64,000 nt of DNA, taken from Prosopocoilus inquinatus (taxonomy: Eukaryota > Arthropoda > Insecta > Coleoptera > Lucanidae). Both the position numbers and the translations under genes were made by a program. Of the stretch, positions 42,203 through 51,699 are shown piece after piece. The stretch spans positions 13,100,001-13,164,000 of the forward strand of contig CM069875.1 of assembly GCA_036172665.1 (NCBI GenBank), given 5' to 3'. The notes under the pieces are model-generated. The model did not search any database and was not told where the DNA came from. It was given only the letters and a program-made list of their open reading frames with translations. Every line of letters starts with the position of its first letter. Positions within the stretch are counted from its first letter, which is position 1.

Positions 42203-45200
42203 CTTCCTTTGGCGTCATGAGACATGAAGGTTTCGAAGTTCACTTCGGAAACTTGCGCCCTTTGTACTGTCCCTTCATCTGCTTCTCCATGGTAAGGGGC
42301 TATCCGGTTGAAGTGGATTACTTTGGGTTTGCCATGGGGGACCTTCTTGATGCGGTAAACGACGTCGTTGATCCGTTTCATCACTTTGTAAGGACCTTCC
42401 CAAGAGGTCTGCAATTTTGGGGAGAGGCCTCGACGTCTTTGGGGGTTATAAAGCCAGACCAGTGCTCCAGGTTGGTATCCCCCGTATTGAGCGTTGATGT
42501 CATAGTGCTCCTTCATCCGATCGCTGGCCGTCTGTATATTGTGACGCACTTGGTTGTGGATTTCATCCATTTTCCTGCGTAATTTGCTCACGTAATCTTC
42601 GTCGACAGAGACTTCGCCAGGCTTCACACCAAACTTCAGGTCGCAGGGCAGTCTCGGCTCTCGCCCGAATACCACTTTCGCGGGAGTCTCCCCTGTTGTT
42701 TCATGAACGGATGAGCGGTATGCCATTAGAAACAGGGGGATGTACGTGTCCCAGTCCCTCTGATGATCGGAAACGACCTTGGACAAATGTCGGTTGATGG
42801 TTCTATTGAACCTTTCCACCATTCCGTCCGACTGTGGGTGGAGTGCAGTTGTTCTAGTTTTTCGTACGCCGAGGAGAGCACACACGTTCTTGAACAAGGC
42901 CGATTCAAAGTTCCTTCCTTGGTCTGAATGCAGTTCCATAGGTGCACCATACCGACTGATCCATTCCCTGACAAGGACTTCCGCAATAGTGACTGCCTCT
43001 TGGTTAGGTAGGGCGTAAGCTTCAACAAACTTGCTAACGTAATCCATTACCACGACGATGTACTTATTTCCACCATTCGTTTCTGGAAACGGGCCGGCTA
43101 CATCGATGTCTGCGCAGACTGCACACTTTCTGCACCAATCCTTCACGTCTTCCTTGCAGTTCACCCAGTAAAATCTTTCGCGCACCTTCTCCAGAGTCTT
43201 CTTAACTCCCAGATGCCCTCCCGAAGTTCCATCGTGAAGTTCCCTCAGAACTTCTGGCACTCTATTCTTGGGGATTAGTAACTTTGTCTTCTGTTCCATG
43301 CCTTCCTGATTCTCTATGCTTCGTCTCAGAAGACCACGATCCAACACTATGGAGTCCCACTGCACCCAGTATGATTTTACGGACGGTGCACATGGTGCTA
43401 CCTCTTCCCAAGTAGGCCTCGCGTCCCTGCTTTTCCACTCTAGCACTAATTTCAAATCCGGGTCGTTGTCCTGGTCTCTTCGCAGTTCTTCGGCTTGCCA
43501 TTTGTCGTCAACAATGGCTGTCCTCGCAGTCGTGGCTACTTTCTCGTCCAAACGACTACAGTGCTTACAGTCTTCGGCACAGGGTCTTCTCGACAAAGCA
43601 TCGGCATTTCGATGGCTAGTTCCTGCCCGATGCTGAATTTCAAAATCGTACTCCTGAAGTCGTTCGATCCATCGTGCAACTTGCCCTTTTGGGTTCTTGA
43701 AACGGAGTAGCCATTTTAGAGCGGCATGGTCGGTCCTCAGCAGGAAGCGTCTACCATACAAGTACTTGTAGAAGTGTTCTATCGTTTTTACGACGGCTAG
43801 CAATTCCCTTCTTGTGACGCAATAGTTTCGTTCCGGCTTTGATAGGACTTTACTGAAGTAGCCGATCACCTTCTCTTGCCCTTCTTGTACCTGGGAGAGT
43901 ACGCCACCAATCCCAACGTTGCTAGCATCTGTGTCCACGACGAACTTGCCTTCCGGAAGAGGATAACTCAGAATAGGAGCACTAATCAAGTACTGCTTTA
44001 GTTGTTCAAAACCAATTTGACACTGTTGGTCCCATTCAAATGGACGACCTTCTTCAGTGAGTTTTGTCAACGGCTTAGCAATGTCTGCAAATCCAGGAAC
44101 GTAGCGTCGATAGTAAGTGCACAGGCCAAGGAAACTCCTTATTCGGTGTTTATTTCTGGGAGTTGGCCAGTCTTTCACCAACTGAATCTTCACAGGGTCC
44201 ACGGCGATTCCATTTCCATTAACGATGTGCCCCAGGTAATTCACTTCCTTCTGGAACAGGTGACACTTCTTGAGGCTAAGCTTTAGTCCAGCTCCGCGAA
44301 GCCGCTGGAACACTCCTAGGTTCCTTAGGTGGTCGTCGAACGTTTTTCCCACGACAATTATGTCGTCAAGGTACACCATGCACGTTGTCCAGAACAGACC
44401 TTTCAGAACCGTCTCCATTAACCTCTCGAATGTCGCTGGGGCATTACATAACCCGAATGGCATCACTGTGAACTGCCACAAACCCATACCAATGGAAAAC
44501 GACGTCTTTTCTCGATCTTCAGGCTCCAGCTCCACTTGCCAATATCCACTCTTTAAGTCCAAAGTTGAGAAGATCTTTGAGCCGGCCAGGGTGTCCAGGG
44601 TATTATCAATCCGTGGCAGGGGATAGCTGTCCTTCTTGGTGACATTGTTGAGTAACCGGTAGTCTACACAAAACCTGGTGGACCTATCCTTTTTCTTCAC
44701 AAGCACTACTGGTGACGCCCACGGGCTGCTTGATGGTTCTATTACATTATCCTTTTCCATCTCACGAATAATGCGTTCCGCTTCCTCACGCTTCGCCAAC
44801 GGTAATCGCCTTGCATCTTGACGGATAGGTCTTTCTTCTCCAGTCTCTATTTTGTGTTTCACGACATCAGTTCTTCCCTTGGATGCGTTTTCTACCTCTA
44901 ATACATCTTGATAACGGCCGATCAGATTCTTTGCTTTTGTCTTCTGGTCTGGAGTCAATTCCTCGGCTGTTGACATAACCATTTCCCATAATTTCGTTGG
45001 GACATTTGCTTCTGGCACGTTTGCTTCAAGCTGGCGGGAGATGGAGGACACCATGGTGCAGCTTCCCAAGATTGTTCCTTTCTTGATATTGACGGAGAAA
45101 CAATTGACGTTCATCAGGCGGACAGGTTCTTCCTTCTTCGCCGTCAACAACATTTTTCCAACGAGGACTCTTCTTCCAATTCTCTGATCATCAGTATTAG

Positions 45201-45891
45201 GTTCAGCCATAATGACTTGCCCATCTTGAAAAACACCGTCCAGTTTTGCGTCGACGATAACCTCAGTCCTGCTTGGTAATACAACGTCTTCAGCGAGGAC
45301 TACTCGAGCGGCCACGTCTCCTCGTTGATGTAGAACCAACTCCTCATTATTGACCGCCATCACGCCACGCTTTAAGTCCAATTGGAACCCGTGGGCACAC
45401 ATGACGTCCATGCCCAAAATTGCCTCGTCCTCTATGTCTGTTACCAGTGCACGGTGTTTTATTGGAGTTGAACCAATGGTGATGATAACCTCTACTTCAC
45501 CATGGACAGTTGCTGATGTTCCAGTTGCAGTTTTCACTCTCCACTTGGTCGGCTCGGTGCGTCCAGATGACTTGAAGACGTCGGGTCTTAGGATGGTCTT
45601 CGTCGCACCCGTATCCAACAACATGATGTGAGGAATGTCAACAATGGTAACATCCACGAAGACACTGCTGGTTAACTGCCGTAGGGATATTACTTGTTTG
45701 GCTTTCGTCTTTGGGGGCCTTTGAATACGGGTCGACGTTTGCCCCTTTGCACCGACCCGGCTTAGTTTCCTCTCTGGGCTTTGGACATCGCCTGCGAACA
45801 TGTCCTTCCTTCTGGCAATTCCAACACACCAGCGGCTTCTTCTGCTTGAAGACCTGTTCCACAATGCGGCGAACATCCTCGGCGATGGCAT
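41833..45891 (-). CDS. pol: Pol: protease, RT, RNase H, integrase, macrodomain
   Basis: 1352 codons, in the +1 frame relative to the end of gag with an overlap of about 250 bases; the first 60 residues are probably shadow sequence from the gag knuckle region. Protease motif LLDTGATKTILRP near residue 90; post-protease strand IKKGTILGS; RT with FCVDYRLLNN and active site YLDDIIVVGK near residue 502; RNase H VDTDASNVGIGGVL near 650; integrase HHCC finger near 890-925 (GGHLG...CRKCAVC); catalytic core with DVAGPFP, LHSDQGRNF and SDGMVERFN (about 1017); GPY/F at about 1163. Between the finger's last cysteine and DVAGPFP some 25-30 residues usual for Gypsy integrase are missing, a likely internal deletion. 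The C-terminus is a macrodomain. Confidence 0.9.
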   Translation of the reverse strand: MPSPRMFAALWNRSSSRRSRWCVGIARRKDMFAGDVQSPERKLSRVGAKGQTSTRIQRPPKTKAKQVISLRQLTSSVFVDVTIVDIPHIMLLDTGATKTILRPDVFKSSGRTEPTKWRVKTATGTSATVHGEVEVIITIGSTPIKHRALVTDIEDEAILGMDVMCAHGFQLDLKRGVMAVNNEELVLHQRGDVAARVVLAEDVVLPSRTEVIVDAKLDGVFQDGQVIMAEPNTDDQRIGRRVLVGKMLLTAKKEEPVRLMNVNCFSVNIKKGTILGSCTMVSSISRQLEANVPEANVPTKLWEMVMSTAEELTPDQKTKAKNLIGRYQDVLEVENASKGRTDVVKHKIETGEERPIRQDARRLPLAKREEAERIIREMEKDNVIEPSSSPWASPVVLVKKKDRSTRFCVDYRLLNNVTKKDSYPLPRIDNTLDTLAGSKIFSTLDLKSGYWQVELEPEDREKTSFSIGMGLWQFTVMPFGLCNAPATFERLMETVLKGLFWTTCMVYLDDIIVVGKTFDDHLRNLGVFQRLRGAGLKLSLKKCHLFQKEVNYLGHIVNGNGIAVDPVKIQLVKDWPTPRNKHRIRSFLGLCTYYRRYVPGFADIAKPLTKLTEEGRPFEWDQQCQIGFEQLKQYLISAPILSYPLPEGKFVVDTDASNVGIGGVLSQVQEGQEKVIGYFSKVLSKPERNYCVTRRELLAVVKTIEHFYKYLYGRRFLLRTDHAALKWLLRFKNPKGQVARWIERLQEYDFEIQHRAGTSHRNADALSRRPCAEDCKHCSRLDEKVATTARTAIVDDKWQAEELRRDQDNDPDLKLVLEWKSRDARPTWEEVAPCAPSVKSYWVQWDSIVLDRGLLRRSIENQEGMEQKTKLLIPKNRVPEVLRELHDGTSGGHLGVKKTLEKVRERFYWVNCKEDVKDWCRKCAVCADIDVAGPFPETNGGNKYIVVVMDYVSKFVEAYALPNQEAVTIAEVLVREWISRYGAPMELHSDQGRNFESALFKNVCALLGVRKTRTTALHPQSDGMVERFNRTINRHLSKVVSDHQRDWDTYIPLFLMAYRSSVHETTGETPAKVVFGREPRLPCDLKFGVKPGEVSVDEDYVSKLRRKMDEIHNQVRHNIQTASDRMKEHYDINAQYGGYQPGALVWLYNPQRRRGLSPKLQTSWEGPYKVMKRINDVVYRIKKVPHGKPKVIHFNRIAPYHGEADEGTVQRAQVSEVNFETFMSHDAKGSKARFGVTTEKQQDLFKVPLEYSLAHCVAEDLKMSKGIAQVFRKKFGQIEELRRQDPVVGKSLQIIDSTADRRRHVHYLVTKKTSSGKPDYVTMWRALYSLRRQLIENHQMKLAIPKLGCRLN

Positions 45892-46522
45892 ACTCCCTGG
45901 GTCGCTCTTTTATAGCAGGTCCCACCTTGGCGTTAGCGGATTCTTCCCCTTCTTCCTCATGGAAGTCCATAGCCGCTCGCACCTTGACATGCCCTCTTGA
46001 GACTCGTCTCGCCGCTTCAAATTCCAAGGTATAAGCCAATGTGTTCTTGGACGTCTTCGGATGGGTCATTATCAATGCCTGCTGGTTGTCTGGGTCACGG
46101 ATTCCATCTATGAAGGTCTGCACCGTCAAACATTTGAGGAATTCAACAGGAGCTGTGGGATATGCCAACTGGGCCAGACGCGCTACGTCTGCTTCGAATT
46201 CCTGAAGACTTTCTCCGGATTTCTGACAGCGATTCCTCAACTGCGCATGGTATACCTCGGTCAGATGGGCCTGTCCGTAACGCATTTCCATCCTATTCAC
46301 CAGCTTGTCGAAGTCTTCTTGTTCCTCTGGCGGCATCGTCTGTAGCACATCGATAGCGTCCCCTCTCAAGGCCACAATTAACGAAGTGGCTTTTTCGCTG
46401 GCCGTCCATCTGTTCGCCTTTGCTGCTGCTTCGAACTGTTTGAAGTAGTTGGGCCACGAAGACTTTCCATCAAACGTTGGTGGTTTTACTTTCAATTTCG
46501 AATTTTCTGCTGGTCCTTCCAC
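45638..46522 (-). CDS. gag: Gag core with zinc knuckle (second Gypsy element)
   Basis: 294 codons. Residues 10-180 match the retrotransposon Gag fold: PPTFDGKSSWPNYFKQFEA, then LRGDAIDVLQTM, YHAQLRNRCQKSGESLQEFE and FIDGIRDPDNQQAL. A CCHC knuckle, CWNCQKEGHVRRRC, lies near 235. The frame overlaps pol by about 250 bases, so Pol would need a shift of +1 (or -2). The upstream coiled-coil and SAP segments lie in other frames and were probably the N-terminus of the same protein before small indels separated them. Confidence 0.85.
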   Translation of the reverse strand: MEGPAENSKLKVKPPTFDGKSSWPNYFKQFEAAAKANRWTASEKATSLIVALRGDAIDVLQTMPPEEQEDFDKLVNRMEMRYGQAHLTEVYHAQLRNRCQKSGESLQEFEADVARLAQLAYPTAPVEFLKCLTVQTFIDGIRDPDNQQALIMTHPKTSKNTLAYTLEFEAARRVSRGHVKVRAAMDFHEEEGEESANAKVGPAIKERPREYAIAEDVRRIVEQVFKQKKPLVCWNCQKEGHVRRRCPKPREETKPGRCKGANVDPYSKAPKDESQTSNIPTAVNQQCLRGCYHC

Positions 46523-46686
46523 AATTCGGGTTTCATTATTTTATAGTGTTTCTACTGGTGGCTGATCCCCGAACACTCGCAACCCCGCCATGATTTGTTC
46601 CAGATTTTTGATTTTGTTATCCTGCTGGAGTATTATTTCTTCCACATTTTCTTGCAGGTTCCTTGTTTCTTCCGATATTTTTACCA

Positions 46687-47292
46687 CTAGTTTATCTTCG
46701 AGTCCTTTGTTTGTTCTAGAAATTTCTCGTCGAAATTTCTAGATTGTTCTCGAAATTTCTCGTCTAAGTCTCTAGATTGTTCCAACAATTTATTCTGTAA
46801 TTTGTCCAAATTTCCAGATTGTTCTAGAAGTTTCTCCTCTAAATTTTTGGATTGTTCCCGAAGTTCGTCCTTGAAATTTTCAGATTGTTCTAGAAGCTTC
46901 TCTAAATTTCTGGATTGTTCCCGAAGTTCGTCCTTGAAATTTCCAGATTGTTCTAGAAGCTTCTCCTCTAAATTTCTGGATTGTTCTCGAAGTTCGTCCT
47001 TGAAATTTTCAGATTGTTCTAGAAGCTTTTCCTCTAAATTTCTGGATTGTTTTCGAAGCTTCTCTAAATTTTCAGACTGTTCTAGAAACTTCTCGTCCAA
47101 CTTTCTGGATTCTTCTCGAAGTTCGTACTTGAAATTTTCAGATTGTTCTAGAAACTTCTCGTTCAAATTTCTGGATTGTTCTCGAAGTTCGTCCTTGAAA
47201 TTTCCAGATTGTTCTTGAAACTTCTCGTCCAAATTTCTGGATTGTTCTCGAAATTCATCCTTCAAGATTTTATTAAAATCGGGGGACCACAC
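46687..47292 (-). pseudogene. Gag N-terminal coiled coil of 11/22-residue repeats
   Basis: 201 codons made almost wholly of a 22-residue repeat of the type LREQSRNLEEKLLEQSENFK, itself two related 11-residue halves, repeated about eight times. Eleven-residue (hendecad) periodicity predicts a long, slightly right-handed coiled coil. At the DNA level it is a 66/33-bp tandem array (46,730-47,260), which explains length variation among units. It is joined out of frame to the SAP segment upstream (-1) and to the Gag core downstream. Confidence 0.75.
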
Positions 47293-47462
47293 GAAATTTC
47301 GAAAAGGAACATCTCTGGATCTTCACCAGCTGTCAACAAATCGCATCGGAGACGCTGTTGAAGTGCGCCTTTCAAACCACAGGTTTCTAACTCTCGTTCT
47401 TCCAATTTGATTTTTAATTCGGCCACTTTTAAGTCTTTCAACAACACTTTTCTCGTAGCCAT
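47262..47462 (-). pseudogene. SAP-domain segment at the Gag N-terminus
   Basis: 66 codons from an ATG 100 bp inside the 5' LTR. Residues about 9-38, KDLKVAELKIKLEERELETC then GLKGALQQRL, fit the SAP motif (two amphipathic helices with a conserved glycine), a DNA-binding and chromatin-associated module. It could have tethered Gag or the integration complex to chromatin; that role is inference. The frame runs out in LIKS, and the coiled-coil frame takes over by a one-base shift at 47,262-47,292. Confidence 0.7.
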
Positions 47463-47562
47463 TGTTTTTTTTTTCCGGTACTGTACTTATTTAATAATCT
47501 GATTAAATTTAATTTACTTTAAATTGTTTATTTATTTGCACAAACCCGCACACCGACACCAC

Positions 47563-47895
47563 TGTTACGTTTCTAGGATTTAAATTTATTTATTTAAACG
47601 AATAAAACACTCGGTAAAAATTTAACCGTAATTTAATAATGCTTACAATCTAATTTATTTGTAACAATTTATTTACACACTAAATCTAACTTCGACGATC
47701 GCTATTTAGAATTCGACTGACTCCTGATTCCACCCCGGCCGATTTTATATTCTACGCTGCCTTCTCGTTCGTTCCATCGCTGGAAAAGTCTAGTCTGTTC
47801 GATGTAGGCCCCGGTGGCGTGGCAGCCAATGACACATAACGAACCGACTTCTTGACGCCTTCAGTTTGACATAGTAAGCTGGGTGGCGCGCCAGA
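47563..47895 (-). repeat. 5' LTR of the second Gypsy element
   Basis: 333 bp. On the plus strand it begins TGTTACGTTTC and ends GCGCCAGA; the outermost bases on this side read TC instead of TG on the minus strand, a point difference from the other LTR. Next to its inner edge the minus strand reads TGGTGTCGGTGTGCGGG, a probable primer-binding site. Confidence 0.9.
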
Positions 47896-47899
47896 GTAT

Positions 47900-48649
47900 A
47901 TTTACAGTTTTATTTTCTTATTAAGTGAAAAATAACATTGCTTAATTTTAATATAGTGTATCACGATGATGGTGTAGAACGTGTGCTGGAGACAGGGAGT
48001 GAAAAAGTCAAAATAAAAATAAAATGGACGCCGCCTGAAGCTGTTAGTTGATAGTTATGGTTTCAAGAAAAATTGAGTTGATTAAACTTCAGTCGACTGC
48101 CGTACTTGTAAAATGCTAATTAAAACAATTTTTGTCAAACCAAAACACGCATGCTGAATTTTGTATAAAACCAAAATTAAAAAACTAATTTATAATGTAA
48201 CTTTTTGATGATTATTTTTTATTTAAGCTTATAAAACGATGATATTTAGGATAATTACATTTCAACTTTTTTAAATAAGGACAATTAAATCGATCTAAAT
48301 CGATAAGTCTTCTTGTTAAGTCCCTTGACTGCAGACGAGGATCAAGAAAATGATAAGATGCTTTGTTAGAATCTAATTTTATTTCACGTTTGTTTTAATA
48401 GAAAAATGTTTCCTATTTAATTTTTTCTTTTTGACAATAAAGAAATCTTTTTTATTTAAGAAATATATTAAGATATTAAACATTAGGAATTGTTCTGATG
48501 CGGCGCGAATGATGTTTGTGTGTAACGCTTGAATGATCTAGAATTAGAAATGTCAAGCATGTAGAAATGATTTTCAAAAAAAAAATTAAGTATATCCTTA
48601 TGACAATTTCAGTTTTAGATTTTGATAAGCAGACATTTTCTATTTTATA
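47900..48649. other. Gene-free stretch
   Basis: AT-rich; nothing recognisable. Confidence 0.5.
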
Positions 48650-48945
48650 TGAAATGTATGGTCAATTTCAGCAATCTGTAAAGCCTTTGGTAATGTGTTT
48701 CAGTTTTTCATGTTTAAAAATTTAACTCCATTAATCCTTATTGATTGTAGCCGACAGGGAGGTGACTACAAGAGTGTGTTTTTTTCTTCTTCATACAGAA
48801 ACATTGAGTAGTATTGTCGAGTCAATAAACTCTAATAATCGCAAATTCAGCAAAAATTTTGTTGGAATGCCGCTACGTTAATGTGTGTCATTTAAAACTG
48901 CAAATGTTGGTAAATAGCATAGCGTACAATAAAAAATATTTTAAA
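48650..48945 (+). repeat. RF-1-related fragment
   Basis: 48,650-48,770 matches, inverted, 12,115-12,225 (CTGTAAAGCCTTTGGTAAT and TATTGATTGTAGCCGACAG). 48,790-48,945 matches 10,900-11,055 in the arms (GAGTCAATAAACT, GTGTGTCATT). Confidence 0.6.
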
Positions 48946-49033
48946 TAATAATAGTATATTTATTATGTACGTCTACCATTGGTAATACACTTGTCAAGCA
49001 ACTAGTAATAGCATAAAACACATAAATTTAATG

Positions 49034-49227
49034 AACAATTAATACAGCAACATCCTACGATCGCTTTTTGACCTGACATTGCAGTAGGATAGACAAATTG
49101 AAGCTTATGTGCTCCTAATAAGTCCCCCATGCAAGGCGGCCATGCTTGCCAAACAGGGCTGAAACAGCTGTACAGAGACTGCTCGAGGTTTTCACTGCAA
49201 TCAAAAACGATTTGCAACAAAATTTTT
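49034..49227 (+). mobile_element. Hammerhead-retroposon, copy with half a ribozyme
   Basis: 194 bp flanked by the 13-bp direct repeat CATAAATTTAATG (49021-49033 and 49228-49240). It has the family head (ACGATCGCTTTTTGACCTG), the alternative middle shared with 6300-6425 (GTAGGATAGACAAATTGAAG, CCATGCAAGGCGGCCATG), then only the 3' half of the hammerhead (ACAGGGCTGAAACAGCTGTA, then CAGAGACTGCTCGAGG) and the family tail. The CTGANGA half of the core is missing, so no self-cleavage is expected. Confidence 0.75.
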
Positions 49228-49600
49228 CATAAATTTAATGTTTACAATTTTGTTAGGTTGCATTCATTTATGTTATAATATGTAATACTGATCAAATATG
49301 TTTTTTTACGTCTATATGTTTGATTCTTCTCAAGAAAAAGAAAAGTCAAATAATTTGTGAACATGTATGAACAGGTCTAGTTTTTGTGAACGGTCGATGA
49401 CCTTTTAAAACAGAATGGTATTCTTTTGCTGGAAATCGGAAAAAGGTTTGAAAAGTTAACAATACATTTTTGCTTATGTTACACAGAATAACTGCTCTTA
49501 TTTTTTCTGCTGATTCGTTTTCATTTTTCAATTGAATTTATCTAAATCGTATTCCACATTTGTCACCCTCTCTTTTCGCTTTATCAGTTTGTACTATATA

Positions 49601-50738
49601 CAGGGTGTAATCAAATTAGTTTCACATATTAATACCGTAAGTTCCTCATCATGTAAGAGAATTAATGCTGCAACTACCAAAAGTCTAGCTCAAAAATAAA
49701 AAAATGACCTAGTGGAGGAGTATTGACTCTTTTGTTTGAGAACTTTTGGTCGGCCGTGCACAAAAACAACGTTATAAAACAAAATTCCAGCAAAATTCAA
49801 GGTCAATTGCTTGATCGCATTTTAAAAGCTTTATGGGAACACAATAAAATAGAATCACCGACCCATTAAAGACGACAGTTCAAATTGACAACCTCTGGGT
49901 CGTAGCACGTGTGTGCAATATTATTAAAGGAGAACAATTTAAATCTGCTTGCATTGATCAGAATTAAATCTGTTTCATTAGATAATCGACAACAATTAGA
50001 TCTTGATATCCTGGTCTTTGTAAACCAATAGTACACATGATTTACAGTGCTAATTTCGGATATTAAAATGATTTAAAAAAAATATTAGTCGCTTTGATTG
50101 ATTGTCGCTTTGTTAATTATTTCCACCAACGAATACGTTTCTTCGTAGTTCGAGTTCAATGACGCGTTATTGTTTTGGTTCCACAAAATAATAAAAGCGA
50201 TGACTGCGTTCAATAATGATTTTCGGAAATGCAGAAAGAAAAGACATTCTTAAACGTTTTGCGCAATAAAGAAATAACAATGCAGTTTATTGACGACCAG
50301 CAAATAAAGTACACGATGAATACGTATGAATTAGTAAAATAATTTTAGAAAATGGAATTTCTAATTTTTATTTATTTTTACAGTTTTATGAGCAGAAAAC
50401 TATTAACAATTACGTGAAAATTGAGAAAATTGATTAATTTAATAAGCAACGCGATGGATATTTATAATTCTGTTCCGTTATGGAATTACATAAGCGATGA
50501 TTTTAACCCAGTGCCCTTCAGTTCGATGACGCTTTATTGTTTTACGACGTTTTATGATGCGCTTGTAGAAACTGATACACGGCCAGTCAGAGGTTTTCAA
50601 ACAAAAAGTTTCCGGGCTCTGGGGAGGTTTTAATTTCTTTAATTTTTCACCAATAAAACGCATATTTGCAGAAATCACTTTCTTAAGTGATAAAGAACTT
50701 ACAGTTTTAATATGTGAAACTTATTTGATTACAGGCTG
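49601..50738. mobile_element. Tc1/mariner-type MITE, 1.1 kb
   Basis: Inverted termini of about 45 bp starting CAGGGTGTAATCAAATTAGT, with the right end the diverged complement ending GATTACAGGCTG. TA flanks both sides (49599-49600 and 50739-50740). A 70-codon frame at 50421-50633 shows no transposase features. Non-autonomous. Confidence 0.7.
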
Positions 50739-51590
50739 TATAAGTTAATTCGTACTGTTAAAAAGCATTGTTTCTTTCTATGCCTTTATTTTTCCATGTT
50801 CGTGTTTGATTTATGAATGAAGTAAAGTGTATACAACCGCCGAAAAAGTGGAAATGTATGTACACTAATGCTTAAAAGTTTCGAAATGAAAAGCAATAAA
50901 ATCGTTCGAATTTGAACCTTATTGAAACGGGCCTAATATATTTCGAACCTTAAGGAACAGAGACACTTTCTCCGCACCCCGATAGGAGGGTTGTTTACTT
51001 ATGTCCTATTAAACCCCGGCCGGTGCAGATGTTTATGGGTTTGTTGAATTTCGTCGTCAGTATTTGGTCCCGAGTATTTATTGAGGCGACGCACGGTTGC
51101 GAACGCGGATGTGGTGGCGAATTTGTTTGTTCTCTTTTGCTTTAACTTAAAAATTGAACAAAAAGTGTTTTTTTTTTTAATTAGAATATTTTATATTGTT
51201 AAATAACAGGATTTCAGATCATATTATAAAGACATATAAATGTTAAATTGCTATAAAGGATCGACGATGTTAATTAATCTGAAAAATTATAATTATACCA
51301 AATTTCTGCCTTTATACACTTCTGATTTGTTTGACTTCACAAAAATTTTATTCGTTTGTAGTTTGTGTATGTTTTTCTGTGGATTCTAAAATTTTCATTA
51401 CGAGAAATACATAAATAGATGTTTAGTAAATATGAAATATAGGGTGATTTATTAGCTCACCGACAAGCTTTGCCATACGGAAAGCTCACATAATTTTAAG
51501 AAAATAATAACAATTAGGACATATGTTCGATTTTATTTATTTTTAAGTAAATAGAAGACCTCACAATTTTGATTCTAGTTATTTTGTCCC
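50739..51590. other. Gene-free stretch
   Basis: Contains at 50826-50873 an inverted fragment of the MITE seen at 39881-40328 (TTTCCACTTTTTCGGCGGTT on the minus strand). Otherwise AT-rich without features. Confidence 0.5.
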
Positions 51591-51646
51591 GTTCCTCTGT
51601 ACAGCTGTTTCAGTCCTATTTGGGGCTTCGTCAGCAGAAGCGATCG
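51591..51646 (-). ncRNA. Type I hammerhead ribozyme motif, compact form
   Basis: On the minus strand: CTGACGA, a stem II of AGCCC/GGACT with one mismatch and loop CAAATA, GAAAC, the short stem III ACAGCTGT, and predicted cleavage after GTA. Stem I pairs CTTCTG with CAGAGG (one G-U). Both core strands are intact. The 5' strand of stem I is formed by the retroposon head itself (GCGACATCCTGCGATCGCTT), with the usual middle missing. No target-site duplication was found. Confidence 0.65.
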
Positions 51647-51699
51647 CAGGATGTCGCTATTTAAGCGGTTTCTATTATGCTATTTAAGCATTTCCGTTA

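Larger units (their letters stand above)
41255..47895 (-). mobile_element. Ty3/Gypsy element with SAP-Gag and C-terminal macrodomain
   Basis: A 6.6-kb element on the minus strand bounded by LTRs 47563-47895 (5') and 41255-41597 (3') and by GTAT on both sides (41251-41254 and 47896-47899). Order: leader with a TGG-type primer-binding site, SAP-domain segment, coiled-coil repeats, Gag with zinc knuckle, Pol, macrodomain, polypurine tract. It is much more G+C-rich than the surroundings and than the other Gypsy element. It has no env. Two frame changes in the Gag region, a deletion in integrase and a TGA in the macrodomain indicate a defective copy, although the LTRs are still very similar. Confidence 0.92.

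Noticed and set aside
42061..42582. 173-codon plus-strand frame opposite pol
   Set aside because: It is the antisense shadow of the second Gypsy Pol and has no domain of its own; the minus-strand frame has clear integrase and macrodomain motifs.
46802..47218. 138-codon plus-strand frame of serine/cysteine-rich repeats
   Set aside because: It only mirrors the 66-bp tandem array of the minus-strand Gag coiled coil; periodicity keeps the opposite strand open.
50421..50633. 70-codon frame inside the TA-flanked MITE as a transposase relic
   Set aside because: No DDE/D motif, helix-turn-helix or similarity that I can recognise.
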